Of a stretch of 35,495 bases of DNA, positions 17,532-25,704 are shown piece after piece; the stretch's first letter is position 1; every line of letters begins with the position of its first letter. The stretch lies in contig JASJAT010000043.1 of NCBI GenBank assembly GCA_030066885.1, forward strand, positions 1-35,495, read 5' to 3'. The notes under the pieces were generated by a model. It saw nothing but the letters and a program-made list of their open reading frames with translations. It was not told the origin of the DNA and did not search any database. Both the position numbers and the translations under genes were made by a program. Source of the stretch: Arenicellales bacterium (GTDB taxonomy: Bacteria; Pseudomonadota; Gammaproteobacteria; Arenicellales; JAANXG01).

Positions 17532-18023
17532 CTATAAGTCCAAGTGCATTTCATGCCATTGGCCACCACCGTGAGTCGACGCTGACACTCCCGCATCTTG
17601 ATATCCAAACTTTTTGTAATAACCGATCACATGCTCTCTACACAAAAGCAATATGGTCTGTTTACCCAGCGCTTTCGCGCGGTCAATGAACCGATCCATC
17701 AAGGGGCGCGAAACACCTGTCCCCTGATAACTGGGTGCGACCGCTATGGATAGGATAACGATGTTTTTACCATTAGGATCATGACCGACCATATCTTTAA
17801 ATTCCTCGTCTGCTAAATCGGGTTGATCCGTGGCACCACTATTAATAAATCCAATAACCCTTCCGCTCGCGTGGGCGACTAAGAAACCATCAGGAAAAAT
17901 AGCTGCCCGCTTTTCGATTTTCGCCATTGATGCCGCCTCTGCTGCACTAAAGCATGCGACCTCAATGTCGTAACACGCCCGGATGTCTTTGGCAGCTACG
18001 TTTCTAATTGAGACGTCAACCAT
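17532..18023 (-). CDS. GNAT family N-acetyltransferase
   Basis: The 163-residue protein has ILSIAVAPSYQGTGVSRPLMDRFIDRAKALG, the acetyl-CoA binding part of the GNAT fold, with Ser replacing the usual Gly of the final QGxG position. FINSGATDQPDLADEEF upstream and LLLCREHVIGYYKKFGYQ at the end resemble arylalkylamine-type GNAT enzymes, which act on amines; this is a weak family hint. The gene follows the PhyH gene by 45 bases on the same strand. Substrate unknown. Confidence 0.83.
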   Translation of the reverse strand: MVDVSIRNVAAKDIRACYDIEVACFSAAEAASMAKIEKRAAIFPDGFLVAHASGRVIGFINSGATDQPDLADEEFKDMVGHDPNGKNIVILSIAVAPSYQGTGVSRPLMDRFIDRAKALGKQTILLLCREHVIGYYKKFGYQDAGVSASTHGGGQWHEMHLDL

Positions 18024-18068
18024 TGGCGAGCTTAGAAGGTATCGTGCCGCTTCGTTGCAACATGCAGG

Positions 18069-18893
18069 CTAACCATGACCAATGGTGAAATTATTGCGGC
18101 CTGTACGGTCCTGTCCACGGACCAAGAATAGGGGGCGCCTCCCGTAGTCGTGTGCCTGATGCGGCTGTGCCATTTCTTGCCCAAGCGCGTGATCGTAGTA
18201 ACAAAAACCGGGCATGATCCTAATCACAAACGCTGCCCGCCTTGCGCCGGTCGTGTTCGCTCGGGACCCATGAATCATGTACACGTCGTGAAACGACATT
18301 TGCCCTGCTTCGAGTATCAAGTCATGTGCCGTGCTTTCGTCAAAGTGTTCAGCGTCACACACTTGATTAATAGTGAGGCTATCGTCCTCCTCCCAATGGT
18401 GACTATACGTCTTGCGGGCCTTGTGTGACCCGGGAATAAACTGCATGCACCCGTTTTCTTTAGTGGCATTATCTAATGCAATCCAAACCGTTATCGTTTC
18501 CAGGGGACGAATCGGATAGTATTCTCCGTCCTGGTGCCAAGGCGTCGTCTTACCGACTTTGGCGGGTTTTCCAAAAATAGTGGTCCCCCATAAAATAAGG
18601 TCTTCTCCAACAAGTTGTGCAGCGATGTCCAGTATCTCCGGCTGTGTCGCGAACTCCAACCATTCACGAGAACCTCTGACTCCCTGAGCACCGGGTTGTT
18701 CAAGGTGCGGTCCCAACATGAAATCGGATGGAATACCCGGATTGACAGCGAGCAGGCGATCGTATGCTTCGCGCATACGGTTCAACATGTCCTGTGGCAG
18801 TCGATATCGAGGAATGAGGTAGCCGTACTTCTCGTATCGCTTTCTCTCCGCAGCGTTGAGCTGTGTTTCGGGGCGGTTCATGTACCGTGGCAT
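18069..18893 (-). CDS. Phytanoyl-CoA dioxygenase (PhyH) family protein
   Basis: The 274-residue protein shows the non-heme iron facial triad: His120 and Asp122 in PWHQDGEYYPI and His208 in YMIHGSRANTTG, with a 2-oxoglutarate-binding arginine in GARRAAFVIR. WIALDNATKENGCMQFIPGSH is the classical PhyH core. These Fe(II)/2-oxoglutarate enzymes hydroxylate small molecules or lipids in the cytosol. It lies between an alcohol dehydrogenase and GNAT enzymes in a single minus-strand run, suggesting a hydroxylated product is oxidised or acetylated next. The true substrate is unknown. Confidence 0.88.
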   Translation of the reverse strand: MPRYMNRPETQLNAAERKRYEKYGYLIPRYRLPQDMLNRMREAYDRLLAVNPGIPSDFMLGPHLEQPGAQGVRGSREWLEFATQPEILDIAAQLVGEDLILWGTTIFGKPAKVGKTTPWHQDGEYYPIRPLETITVWIALDNATKENGCMQFIPGSHKARKTYSHHWEEDDSLTINQVCDAEHFDESTAHDLILEAGQMSFHDVYMIHGSRANTTGARRAAFVIRIMPGFCYYDHALGQEMAQPHQAHDYGRRPLFLVRGQDRTGRNNFTIGHG

Positions 18894-18929
18894 CTCGACC
18901 TGTAGTGAAAGCCGTCTTTTATACCTTTA

Positions 18930-19970
18930 TCAGAATTTGTCGATTACAGTTATACCTAATCCCGAAAACCTGCCCATATCCATGAGCGCTTGAGGTGCTT
19001 GGTCAAGACTTATCCTGCTTTGGACCAGTCGGCCCGGATCCAGCCGTTTGCGATTTACCAGCTCCAGTATAGGGGGAATACGATAAGCCTGCATACCGTG
19101 GCTACCGATCACCTCAAGCTCTCTCGACACTACTTTGTCGAAAGGGATGGTGGCGCGCGCTTCCTTTCCAACCATCAGCCCCACCTGTATATGCTTTCCA
19201 CGCTTGCGTAGACTGGCGATGGAGTTAAAACAGGTCTGTGCACTCCCCAGAGCATCAACTGAGATGTGCGCACCACCTCTGGTGAGCTCGAGTACAGATT
19301 CAACGACCCGTTTTTGCTCGTTTCCGTTGATAGTGGCCACGGCCCCAAGAGAACCGGCCAAGTCAAGCTTGTCTTGATCAATGTCAACTGCGACAACCAG
19401 CGCCCCCAGCGCACTCGCAATCATGGTAGCGGACAACCCGACACCGCCGCAGCCATGTATTGCAACCCATTGCCCACCACTTAGTTGACCCTGGTCAACC
19501 AGGGCCCGAAACGCGGTAATAAAACGACACCCCAAGCTGGCTGCAGACACGAAGTCGACGTCGCTCGGCAGGCGAACCAAATTGACGTCCGCGTGATTGA
19601 TCGCCACTAACTCGGCGAATGAACCCCAGTGAGTGAACCCAGGCTGGAATTGATGATCACAAACTTGTTGGTTCCCTTGGAGGCACTGCTCGCACATACC
19701 ACATCCGCACACAAAAGGAACAGTGACTCTGTCCCCGGCACGCCACTTGGTAACATCGTGTCCCACTTCAACAATCTCTCCAGCCAGTTCATGGCCGGGA
19801 ACATGGGGGAGATCAATATCAGGATCGTGCCCCATCCATCCGTGCCAGTCGCTTCTACACACCCCAGTGGCCTTGACCTTTATTACTGCCCCTGCTTTCA
19901 ACAGTCCGGGGTCAGCTACATTCTCGATGGTTATGGGTGCCTCAAAGCCCCGATAGATCGCTGCTTTCAT
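18930..19970 (-). CDS. Zinc-dependent alcohol dehydrogenase family protein
   Basis: The 346-residue medium-chain dehydrogenase has the catalytic zinc ligand Cys38 in GVCRSDWHGWMG and GHE (His60, Glu61), four structural-zinc cysteines in CGMCEQCLQGNQQVC (Cys90, 93, 96, 104), and the nucleotide-binding GCGGVGLSATMIASA. It oxidises an alcohol or reduces an aldehyde or ketone with NAD(P)H. The SDWHGWMGHDP motif sets it apart from simple ethanol dehydrogenases and recalls L-threonine/sorbitol-like branches. Distances of 57 bases upstream and 36 bases downstream fit an operon with the MDR and PhyH genes. Confidence 0.88.
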   Translation of the reverse strand: MKAAIYRGFEAPITIENVADPGLLKAGAVIKVKATGVCRSDWHGWMGHDPDIDLPHVPGHELAGEIVEVGHDVTKWRAGDRVTVPFVCGCGMCEQCLQGNQQVCDHQFQPGFTHWGSFAELVAINHADVNLVRLPSDVDFVSAASLGCRFITAFRALVDQGQLSGGQWVAIHGCGGVGLSATMIASALGALVVAVDIDQDKLDLAGSLGAVATINGNEQKRVVESVLELTRGGAHISVDALGSAQTCFNSIASLRKRGKHIQVGLMVGKEARATIPFDKVVSRELEVIGSHGMQAYRIPPILELVNRKRLDPGRLVQSRISLDQAPQALMDMGRFSGLGITVIDKF

Positions 19971-20027
19971 AAAGGGTTTAGCCCGCGTGCTGCATGAAGT
20001 TATAGAATGTCAGAGAAAAGCCCGCAC

Positions 20028-21041
20028 TTATTCCGGTGCGATTCGAATGAGCCTTTTCCCCATATTTTCACTGCGATATAAACTGGCGATAGAACCCGGC
20101 GCACTTTCAATTCCATTGGTGATCTCTTCCCGGTAGCGCAGCTTCCCTGATTTTACCCAGTCCGTCAGAATCGCTAACGCCTCATCGTAGCGATCTGCGT
20201 AGTCGAAAACTAAAAATCCCTGCATTCGCGCGCGCCTCACCAAGATTCTGCGTTCCACGCGTGGCGCCAGAGGCGGTGGGTCCCAACTCGGGACCGAAGC
20301 GGTTCCGCATATTACAATCCGGGCACCCACGCTGATATGCTGCAACACAGCATCGGAGATGCTCCCCGCCGTATTGTCGTAGTATACGTTCACTCCATCC
20401 GGACACAGTCGGCCAATGGAGCGCTCCAAGTCATTGCTGTTGTAGTTGACGACTGCGTCATAACCAAACTCATCACTGCATATCTTGGCCTTGGCGACAC
20501 TACTGGTGACGCCTATTGTGCGACACCCCTTGATTTTCGCGATTTGCCCCACACACGATCCCACAGCTCCCGCCGCGCTGGACACCACTATGGTTTCGCC
20601 AGGCTCGGGTCGGCCTACTTCCAACAGGGCGAAATATGCCGTGAGGCCATTTAATCCGAGTATTCCTAGCGAGGTAGAAATGGGTAGGCTGGGGTCAACC
20701 TTGCGCTGGATGGTCTCCGGTTTTACGAGCGCATAGTCTTGCCAACCAAACATGCCGGTAACAAACTCCCCCGGGACAAAGTCTGGGTGGCCAGACTGAT
20801 CGACGCGACCAGTGGCAAACGCACGCATCACGCCCCCAATTGGTACTGGCTCAGAATAGTTGGCCACTGCACTAACCCAACCACGCATGGCCGGCTCAAC
20901 AGATAAATAGATATTTCGGATCAGAATGCGCCCGTCTTGTATTTGAGGAACGGCGGTTTCTTGAATCTCAAAATTCTCGGCCTGTGGGATCCCTTTCGGG
21001 CGAGACTTTAATAGGACTTGACGATTCGTTGCTTGGGTCAT
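20028..21041 (-). CDS. NADP-dependent medium-chain oxidoreductase (CurA/prostaglandin reductase-like)
   Basis: The 337-residue protein is a zinc-free medium-chain reductase: it starts QVLLKSRPKGIPQAENFEI, has YLSVEPAMRGWVS and the nucleotide motif VSSAAGAVGSCVGQIAKIKG, and VYYDNTAGSISDAVL. These match the CurA/YncB/leukotriene B4 12-hydroxydehydrogenase group, which reduce the double bond of alpha,beta-unsaturated carbonyls with NADPH. It stands at the upstream end of the PhyH/ADH/GNAT run, 34 bases downstream of cytochrome c4. The substrate is not known. Confidence 0.87.
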   Translation of the reverse strand: MTQATNRQVLLKSRPKGIPQAENFEIQETAVPQIQDGRILIRNIYLSVEPAMRGWVSAVANYSEPVPIGGVMRAFATGRVDQSGHPDFVPGEFVTGMFGWQDYALVKPETIQRKVDPSLPISTSLGILGLNGLTAYFALLEVGRPEPGETIVVSSAAGAVGSCVGQIAKIKGCRTIGVTSSVAKAKICSDEFGYDAVVNYNSNDLERSIGRLCPDGVNVYYDNTAGSISDAVLQHISVGARIVICGTASVPSWDPPPLAPRVERRILVRRARMQGFLVFDYADRYDEALAILTDWVKSGKLRYREEITNGIESAPGSIASLYRSENMGKRLIRIAPE

Positions 21042-21075
21042 GTCCCAGGTGTACGAATGGCGTGCAGTCGTTAAC

Positions 21076-21696
21076 CTATTTTAAGGCGTGCATATATGCC
21101 GAAACATCGTCGATTTGTTGTTCTGACAACCTGAACGCGATGTCATTCATTATGCCCCCCTCGCTTTTACGCTGCCCCGATTTATAGGCCAATAGCTGTT
21201 TCTTGAGGTAATCGCGGTGTTGATTGGCGACCCTGGGAAACATCTGCGGGACACCATGCCCGTTTGGTGCGTGACATCCCATGCATGCAGCAACCTGCAT
21301 ATCCTTGAACCCCCCCCTAAACAACCGCTCACCTCGCTCTGCTGCTTCGAGGTCACTTTCGGGAACGGACGCTTGTTTCGCGTTTTGACTCGCGTAGTAA
21401 GCGCCGAGATTTTTAATATCCTCCGAGGTTAAATTGGCCACAAAGGCCGTCATTTCAGCCACCTGCCTTTCCCCTGATTTCATCTTCTCTAGTTGATCTA
21501 CAAGGTAGCCTTCAACCTGACCGGCCAAATTAGGAAATGTCGGGACCATGCTGTTACCATCTTCACCATGGCAAGCGGCACATTGCTGTTTTGCTATAGC
21601 CTCCGCGGCTTTAGCGTCCCCGGCTTGGGTCACGCCCCAGGGCGAAAGTAATAACAGCGTGAGTACTGGGGCTGTGATCGAGGGTTGTTTTAACAT
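21076..21696 (-). CDS. Cytochrome c4, periplasmic diheme protein
   Basis: The protein has a signal peptide (TAPVLTLLLLSPWGVTQAG) and two c-type heme motifs, CAACHGEDGN and CMGCHAPNGHGVP, each in a homologous cytochrome domain as in cytochrome c4. It transfers electrons to terminal oxidases in the periplasm. I place the start at base 21696 because GGAGAAGTTG lies directly before that ATG and the product then begins with a normal signal peptide (206 residues). A TTG start at 21738 would add 14 unsupported residues. Divergence from engB is typical of gammaproteobacteria. Confidence 0.92.
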   Translation of the reverse strand: MLKQPSITAPVLTLLLLSPWGVTQAGDAKAAEAIAKQQCAACHGEDGNSMVPTFPNLAGQVEGYLVDQLEKMKSGERQVAEMTAFVANLTSEDIKNLGAYYASQNAKQASVPESDLEAAERGERLFRGGFKDMQVAACMGCHAPNGHGVPQMFPRVANQHRDYLKKQLLAYKSGQRKSEGGIMNDIAFRLSEQQIDDVSAYMHALK

Positions 21697-21863
21697 CAAC
21701 TTCTCCAATAGTGATTTAGAACGTATCCACTGAACCAAAGATTAAGGGCGTCATCAAAGAAGTAGCGGTGGATAAGCTGTTACATAAGCTGAGTGCTTTT
21801 TATAGCACGTCATTATATTCGGTCACAATAGCGTGGTTTTAGCGTAACCCCCTCATCTCACAG

Positions 21864-22478
21864 GTGTCCACTACCAAACCAAGTTCCCTTCCTAAGCTTT
21901 TGTCGGAGCCCAGGTTTTTGACGGCAGCACATACCCCTGACCAGTGGCCTCCCGATCGGGGCTCGGAAGTGGCGTTTGTCGGCCGCTCAAACGTCGGGAA
22001 ATCGAGCGCCATTAATGCGATTACACAACGCAAAGCATTAGCCCGAACAAGCCGAAGCCCAGGCAGAACCCAGCAGATCGTGTTTTTTCAACTACCCGGT
22101 GAGCGGCGGCTTGTTGACTTACCCGGCTACGGGTACGCGAAAGTTCCTGCCAAACTGCGTAATCACTGGGCGTCAACCATTGAAAAATATATAAACACGC
22201 GGGCTGCTTTAAGAGGACTTATTATGCTCATGGACTCACGTCACCCTCTGACCGAACTGGATCGAAAAATGCTGCACTGGTGCTCATCTGCAGAATTATC
22301 GACATACGTGCTACTGACCAAAATTGACAAATTAAGCCGAAATCAGATGATTTCCACTCAGCGTAGTGTGAACAAGGAAACGGTCCCCCTGGGAGATGTG
22401 ACTGTGCAACCTTTTTCAGCTGTAGACGGTACCGGAGTCAAAGAAGCCCGCTGTCAGATTGTGACCTGGCTTGAATAA
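21864..22478 (+). CDS. engB: Ribosome biogenesis GTPase YihA/YsxC
   Basis: The 204-residue protein has all GTPase motifs: GRSNVGKSS (40-48), the switch I threonine in SPGRTQQIVFF, DLPGYGYAKVP and LTKIDK. EngB is needed for maturation of the large ribosomal subunit. It starts at GTG and is divergent from cytochrome c4, convergent with polA, the standard layout. The C-terminal end KEARCQIVTWLE is normal for the family. Confidence 0.94.
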   Translation: MSTTKPSSLPKLLSEPRFLTAAHTPDQWPPDRGSEVAFVGRSNVGKSSAINAITQRKALARTSRSPGRTQQIVFFQLPGERRLVDLPGYGYAKVPAKLRNHWASTIEKYINTRAALRGLIMLMDSRHPLTELDRKMLHWCSSAELSTYVLLTKIDKLSRNQMISTQRSVNKETVPLGDVTVQPFSAVDGTGVKEARCQIVTWLE

Positions 22479-22480
22479 AA

Positions 22481-22544
22481 CCGGGGACAGTATACTTTTT
22501 AACATTACAAAAGACTGTAGGAGCAGCTCCCTCGCCGCGATTCG
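22481..22544. repeat. REP-like palindromic remnant after engB
   Basis: Two motifs often tied to REP elements and their RAYT transposases lie between the engB stop and the small-RNA terminator. One is CCGGGGACAGTATACTTTTT (22481-22500), and the other is TGTAGGAGCAGCTCC followed by CGCCGCGATTCG (22516-22544). The second resembles the GTAGGAGC-type palindrome common in Pseudomonas-like genomes. Recognition is by memory of the motif; no second copy was found in the window. Confidence 0.3.
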
Positions 22545-22674
22545 ATCGGTGCGGGGTGACATGGTGATTAGTAAAGTACAAGCTGTTTTTCAAGATGCAG
22601 ATTTCGTATTGTCGATATACCTTGGATTTATCCCCACAGAAGGTTTTAAACGTCAAGGCATACTGCCCCCACAA

Positions 22675-22806
22675 AGTAAAAAGCCCCGGAACCAAGGGGA
22701 GGGCGTTCCGGGGCAAGACACTTTGGCCTGCCCGAGGTATACGCTGGGCAGAGCCTTCCCGCCCAGGGAGGAGGGGCGGGCCAGCCAATACTGATCATAT
22801 TGGCCT
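22675..22806 (-). ncRNA. Candidate small RNA with C/U-rich loops (Spot 42/ErsA position)
   Basis: Read in the polA direction this stretch folds into four stem-loops. Stem 1: CCAATA/TATTGG (22803-22785). Stem 2: CCCGCCC/GGGCGGG (22780-22758) with loop CUCCUCCCU. Stem 3: CUGCCC/GGGCAG (22751-22728) with loop AGCGUAUACCUC. Stem 4 is the terminator (22714-22683) with loop GCCCUCCCCUUG. All stems are perfect on this strand and stem 4 is followed by a U-run, giving the orientation. The gap lies between engB and polA, where Spot 42 (enterics) and ErsA (Pseudomonas) are encoded. The 5' end at about 22806 is inferred from a partial promoter. It could also be only a structured polA 3' UTR. Confidence 0.55.
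22678..22714 (-). terminator. Rho-independent terminator of polA/small RNA
   Basis: On the minus strand GCCCCGGAAC and GTTCCGGGGC (22714-22705 and 22692-22683) form a perfect 10-bp GC-rich stem with a 12-base loop and are followed at once by TTTTT, then ACTTT. On the plus strand no U-run follows, so it acts on minus-strand transcription only. It ends polA transcripts and the putative small RNA. Confidence 0.85.
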
Positions 22807-22812
22807 TACACA

Positions 22813-22839
22813 ATAGACCGGGAAAATCAGAAACAGTTC
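22813..22839 (-). promoter_or_regulatory. Possible extracytoplasmic-sigma promoter before the small RNA
   Basis: On the minus strand GAACTG (22839-22834) and TCTAT (22817-22813) are 16 bases apart. The sigma-E/AlgU consensus is GAACTT with a TCnnA box about 16 bases later, so the -35 matches five of six bases and the -10 two of three. A start near 22806 would give a 130-nt transcript. No good sigma-70 promoter was seen in the same place. Confidence 0.3.
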
Positions 22840-22860
22840 ACTATAACGACAAAAAGATGC

Positions 22861-25554
22861 TCATGGATGCGTTTCCTCCCAGGTTTTTCCAACACCCACG
22901 TCCACCGTCAACGGCACCGATAGCTCGGCAACACCGCTCATAGTCTGCCGGATTCGGGTGACGGTGGGTTCGATCTTACCCAGCGGAACCTCGAAAACCA
23001 GTTCATCGTGTACCTGCATAATCATGTGGATATCCTGGGCGTCCTTCTGGAGCCAATCATCGATTACCAGCATCGCCATTTTTATAATATCGGCGGCGGT
23101 ACCTTGCATTGGTGCGTTGATCGCGGTGCGCTCCGCATATTGTCGACGGTTGTGGTTGCTGGATCGAATATCGGGAAGATAGAGACGGCGGCCGTAAACT
23201 GTCTCTACATACCCTAACTCTCTAGCCCTCGTCCGTGTGTCGTCCATAAATCTCTTCACGCCAGGATAGCGAGTGAAATAAACATTGATGTATTCCTGGG
23301 CTGCAGACCGCTCGATCTTCAATTGCTGGGAGAGACCAAACGCGGACATGCCGTATATCAAACCAAAGTTTATTGCCTTGGCGTGACGGCGCTGGTCCGA
23401 GCTTACCTGGTCGACATCAACCCCAAATACTTCGGCGGCAGTGGCACGATGGACGTCAACACCTTCAGCAAAGGCGTTCAGTAAGCCTTCGTCCTGTGAC
23501 AGGTGGGCCATAATGCGAAGCTCTATCTGTGAGTAATCTGCGGACATTAAGCAATGATCCGGTTCGGGTACGAAAGCGGTGCGAATTTTGCGCCCATCAG
23601 AAGTACGAATCGGGATGTTTTGGAGATTCGGGTCGCTCGATGACAACCGGCCGGTTGCGGCGACAGCTTGGTGGTAAGAGGTATGAACCCGACCCGTTTT
23701 CGGGTTTATCATTTCCGGTAACTTATCGGTGTACGTGGATTTAAGTTTACTCAAGCCCCTGTGCTCTAGTATGAGTTGAGGGAGCTCGTAGTCAGATGCC
23801 AATTCTTGTAAGACGTTTTCGGCAGTGGAGGGTTGTCCTTTAGGGGTCTTTCTGAGCACAGGGAGCTGCAAGCGGTCGTAGAGGATTTCTTGGATCTGTT
23901 TTGGAGAGGCTATGTTGAACGGTGTACCAGCCAATTGATTCGCCTTTTCCTGAAGTGCTGTAATCCTGGCTGCGAACTCTTTACTTTGCTTTGCCAGCAC
24001 GTCGGCGTCGATCTTCACTCCATTACGTTCTACGCGGGACAGGACTGGAACCAAGGGCATTTCGACCAGCTCGAACAACTCACACAACCGATTTTCGCTC
24101 TTGAGCTTAGGCCATAGCACTTGATGCAAGCGCAAGGTAACGTCGGCGTCTTCCGCTGCATACGGTCCCGCATCTTCGACCGGGACCTCGTTGAAGCCAA
24201 GCTGGTTTTTCCCTTTTCCAGCGACGTCTTCAAAACTGGTTGTCTTATGCCCAAGGTATTTCAACGACAATGTATCCATATCGTGTCGAGTCGCAACGCT
24301 ATCCAAAACGTAAGACTCCAACATAGTGTCAAACTTAATTCCATTTAACTCTACGCCATAGCCAGCAAGGACACAGTGATCATACTTCAGGTTCTGACCT
24401 ACTTTATGCCGTGTTTCATCTTCTAGTATTGGTTTTACCTTACTGAGTACTGTATCCACGGCGAGCTGTGCAGGTGCACCCGGATAATCGTGACCACACG
24501 GGACATACGCCGCCCGGCCTGGGGTAAGGGCAAAAGATATGCCGACAAGGCTTGCGCCGACTGGTTCCAGAGAAGTAGTTTCAGTATCAAAGGCAAATAA
24601 TTCTGCGGCACGAAGTAGCTCCACCCAGTCGTCCAACTCCTCTTCGTTGTAAATCGTTATGTAGCTAGAGCTCGATTTGACTTCGGACTGGCTTTCTTCC
24701 CTGTTGACGATATCGGTTAGCCAAGAATTGAATTCGAGCTCGCTGTAGAGCTCCCTCAATGCTTCTCTATCCGCTTTTTGTACAATCAGTTGGGTGGGAA
24801 CGACTTGCGTATCAACGTCAGATTTGACTGTCACCAACTGCTTCGATAACGGCAACTGCTCAACACTCGCTCGAAGGTTATCCCCAACCTTCCCCTTCAC
24901 TTCATCAGCGTGCTGCACAACCTGTTCCAGGGATCCATAGGTTTTGAGCCATTTCGCTGCAGTCTTGGGACCGACTTTTGGAACTCCGGGGATGTTGTCC
25001 GAGGTATCTCCAATCAAGGCCAAGTAGTCAATGACATGTTCCGGGACGACCCCAAATTTTTGCTCTACCCCGGCAACGTCGAGGTGCTTGTCTTGCATTG
25101 TGTCGACGAGACTGACGTGGTTGTTGACAATCTGGGCCAAGTCTTTGTCACCGGTTGACACCAAGGTCTGTAATCCAGCACGGGTGGCTTGCCGCGCTAG
25201 AGTAGCAATAACATCATCGGCTTCTACCCCTTCTATACAAAGCAAAGGGATGCCCAACGCGTTGACCAGATCATTTACATAAGGAATCTGACTGCGCAGC
25301 TCATCCGGCATGGGTGGCCGATTTGCTTTGTAATTCGAGTAAAGCTCATGCCTGAATGTCTTGCCCTTTGCATCGAAAACGACTGCGGCAAACTTGGGTG
25401 TGTAGTCGGCCATCAACTTGCGAATCATGCTGATCACGCCATAGATAGCGCCCGTCGGTTGTCCGGAAGACGTGCTTAAGTTGGGTAACGCGTGAAACGC
25501 ACGGTACAAATACGACGATCCATCAACCAGAACTAATAGAGGTTTCTCGTTCAT
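22861..25554 (-). CDS. polA: DNA polymerase I
   Basis: The 897-residue protein holds all three PolI activities. Residues 1 to about 290 form the 5'-3' exonuclease (LLVLVDGSSYLYRAFHALP, STGDKDLAQIV, LALIGDTSDNIPGVPKVG). The 3'-5' proofreading domain starts near residue 320 with FAFDTETTSLEP and keeps its catalytic acidic residues. The polymerase domain has motif A SADYSQIELRIMAHLSQ (about 670), motif B KAINFGLIYGMSAFG and motif C QVHDELVFEVP. It fills gaps in repair and Okazaki fragments. Length is a little less than the 928 residues of E. coli. No sign of damage. Confidence 0.97.
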   Translation of the reverse strand: MNEKPLLVLVDGSSYLYRAFHALPNLSTSSGQPTGAIYGVISMIRKLMADYTPKFAAVVFDAKGKTFRHELYSNYKANRPPMPDELRSQIPYVNDLVNALGIPLLCIEGVEADDVIATLARQATRAGLQTLVSTGDKDLAQIVNNHVSLVDTMQDKHLDVAGVEQKFGVVPEHVIDYLALIGDTSDNIPGVPKVGPKTAAKWLKTYGSLEQVVQHADEVKGKVGDNLRASVEQLPLSKQLVTVKSDVDTQVVPTQLIVQKADREALRELYSELEFNSWLTDIVNREESQSEVKSSSSYITIYNEEELDDWVELLRAAELFAFDTETTSLEPVGASLVGISFALTPGRAAYVPCGHDYPGAPAQLAVDTVLSKVKPILEDETRHKVGQNLKYDHCVLAGYGVELNGIKFDTMLESYVLDSVATRHDMDTLSLKYLGHKTTSFEDVAGKGKNQLGFNEVPVEDAGPYAAEDADVTLRLHQVLWPKLKSENRLCELFELVEMPLVPVLSRVERNGVKIDADVLAKQSKEFAARITALQEKANQLAGTPFNIASPKQIQEILYDRLQLPVLRKTPKGQPSTAENVLQELASDYELPQLILEHRGLSKLKSTYTDKLPEMINPKTGRVHTSYHQAVAATGRLSSSDPNLQNIPIRTSDGRKIRTAFVPEPDHCLMSADYSQIELRIMAHLSQDEGLLNAFAEGVDVHRATAAEVFGVDVDQVSSDQRRHAKAINFGLIYGMSAFGLSQQLKIERSAAQEYINVYFTRYPGVKRFMDDTRTRARELGYVETVYGRRLYLPDIRSSNHNRRQYAERTAINAPMQGTAADIIKMAMLVIDDWLQKDAQDIHMIMQVHDELVFEVPLGKIEPTVTRIRQTMSGVAELSVPLTVDVGVGKTWEETHP

Positions 25555-25704
25555 ATTGGTTCAGTCAGTGCGGCCTATTAGATGTTAACTTGTGATAATT
25601 CGGCTTCGAATCTGGAGCCATCTTTTAACCTCCCATTATATAAATGTATCAGGGAACTACATCCTGCTATACTTGTCTTACACTTGAGGAGAGGGAAAGG
25701 GACT

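Noticed and set aside
21697..21738. TTG start for cytochrome c4
   Set aside because: The ATG at 21696 has GGAGAAGTTG directly upstream and gives a regular signal peptide.
22438..22816. Several open frames across the engB-polA gap on both strands
   Set aside because: They have low-complexity, Arg/Gly/Pro-rich translations, overlap each other and coincide with the stem-loops; the stems and terminator explain the composition.
25582..25704. Upstream extension of the DUF2782 frame to base 25582
   Set aside because: The ATG at 25705 has a ribosome site and a signal peptide; the extra part has neither.
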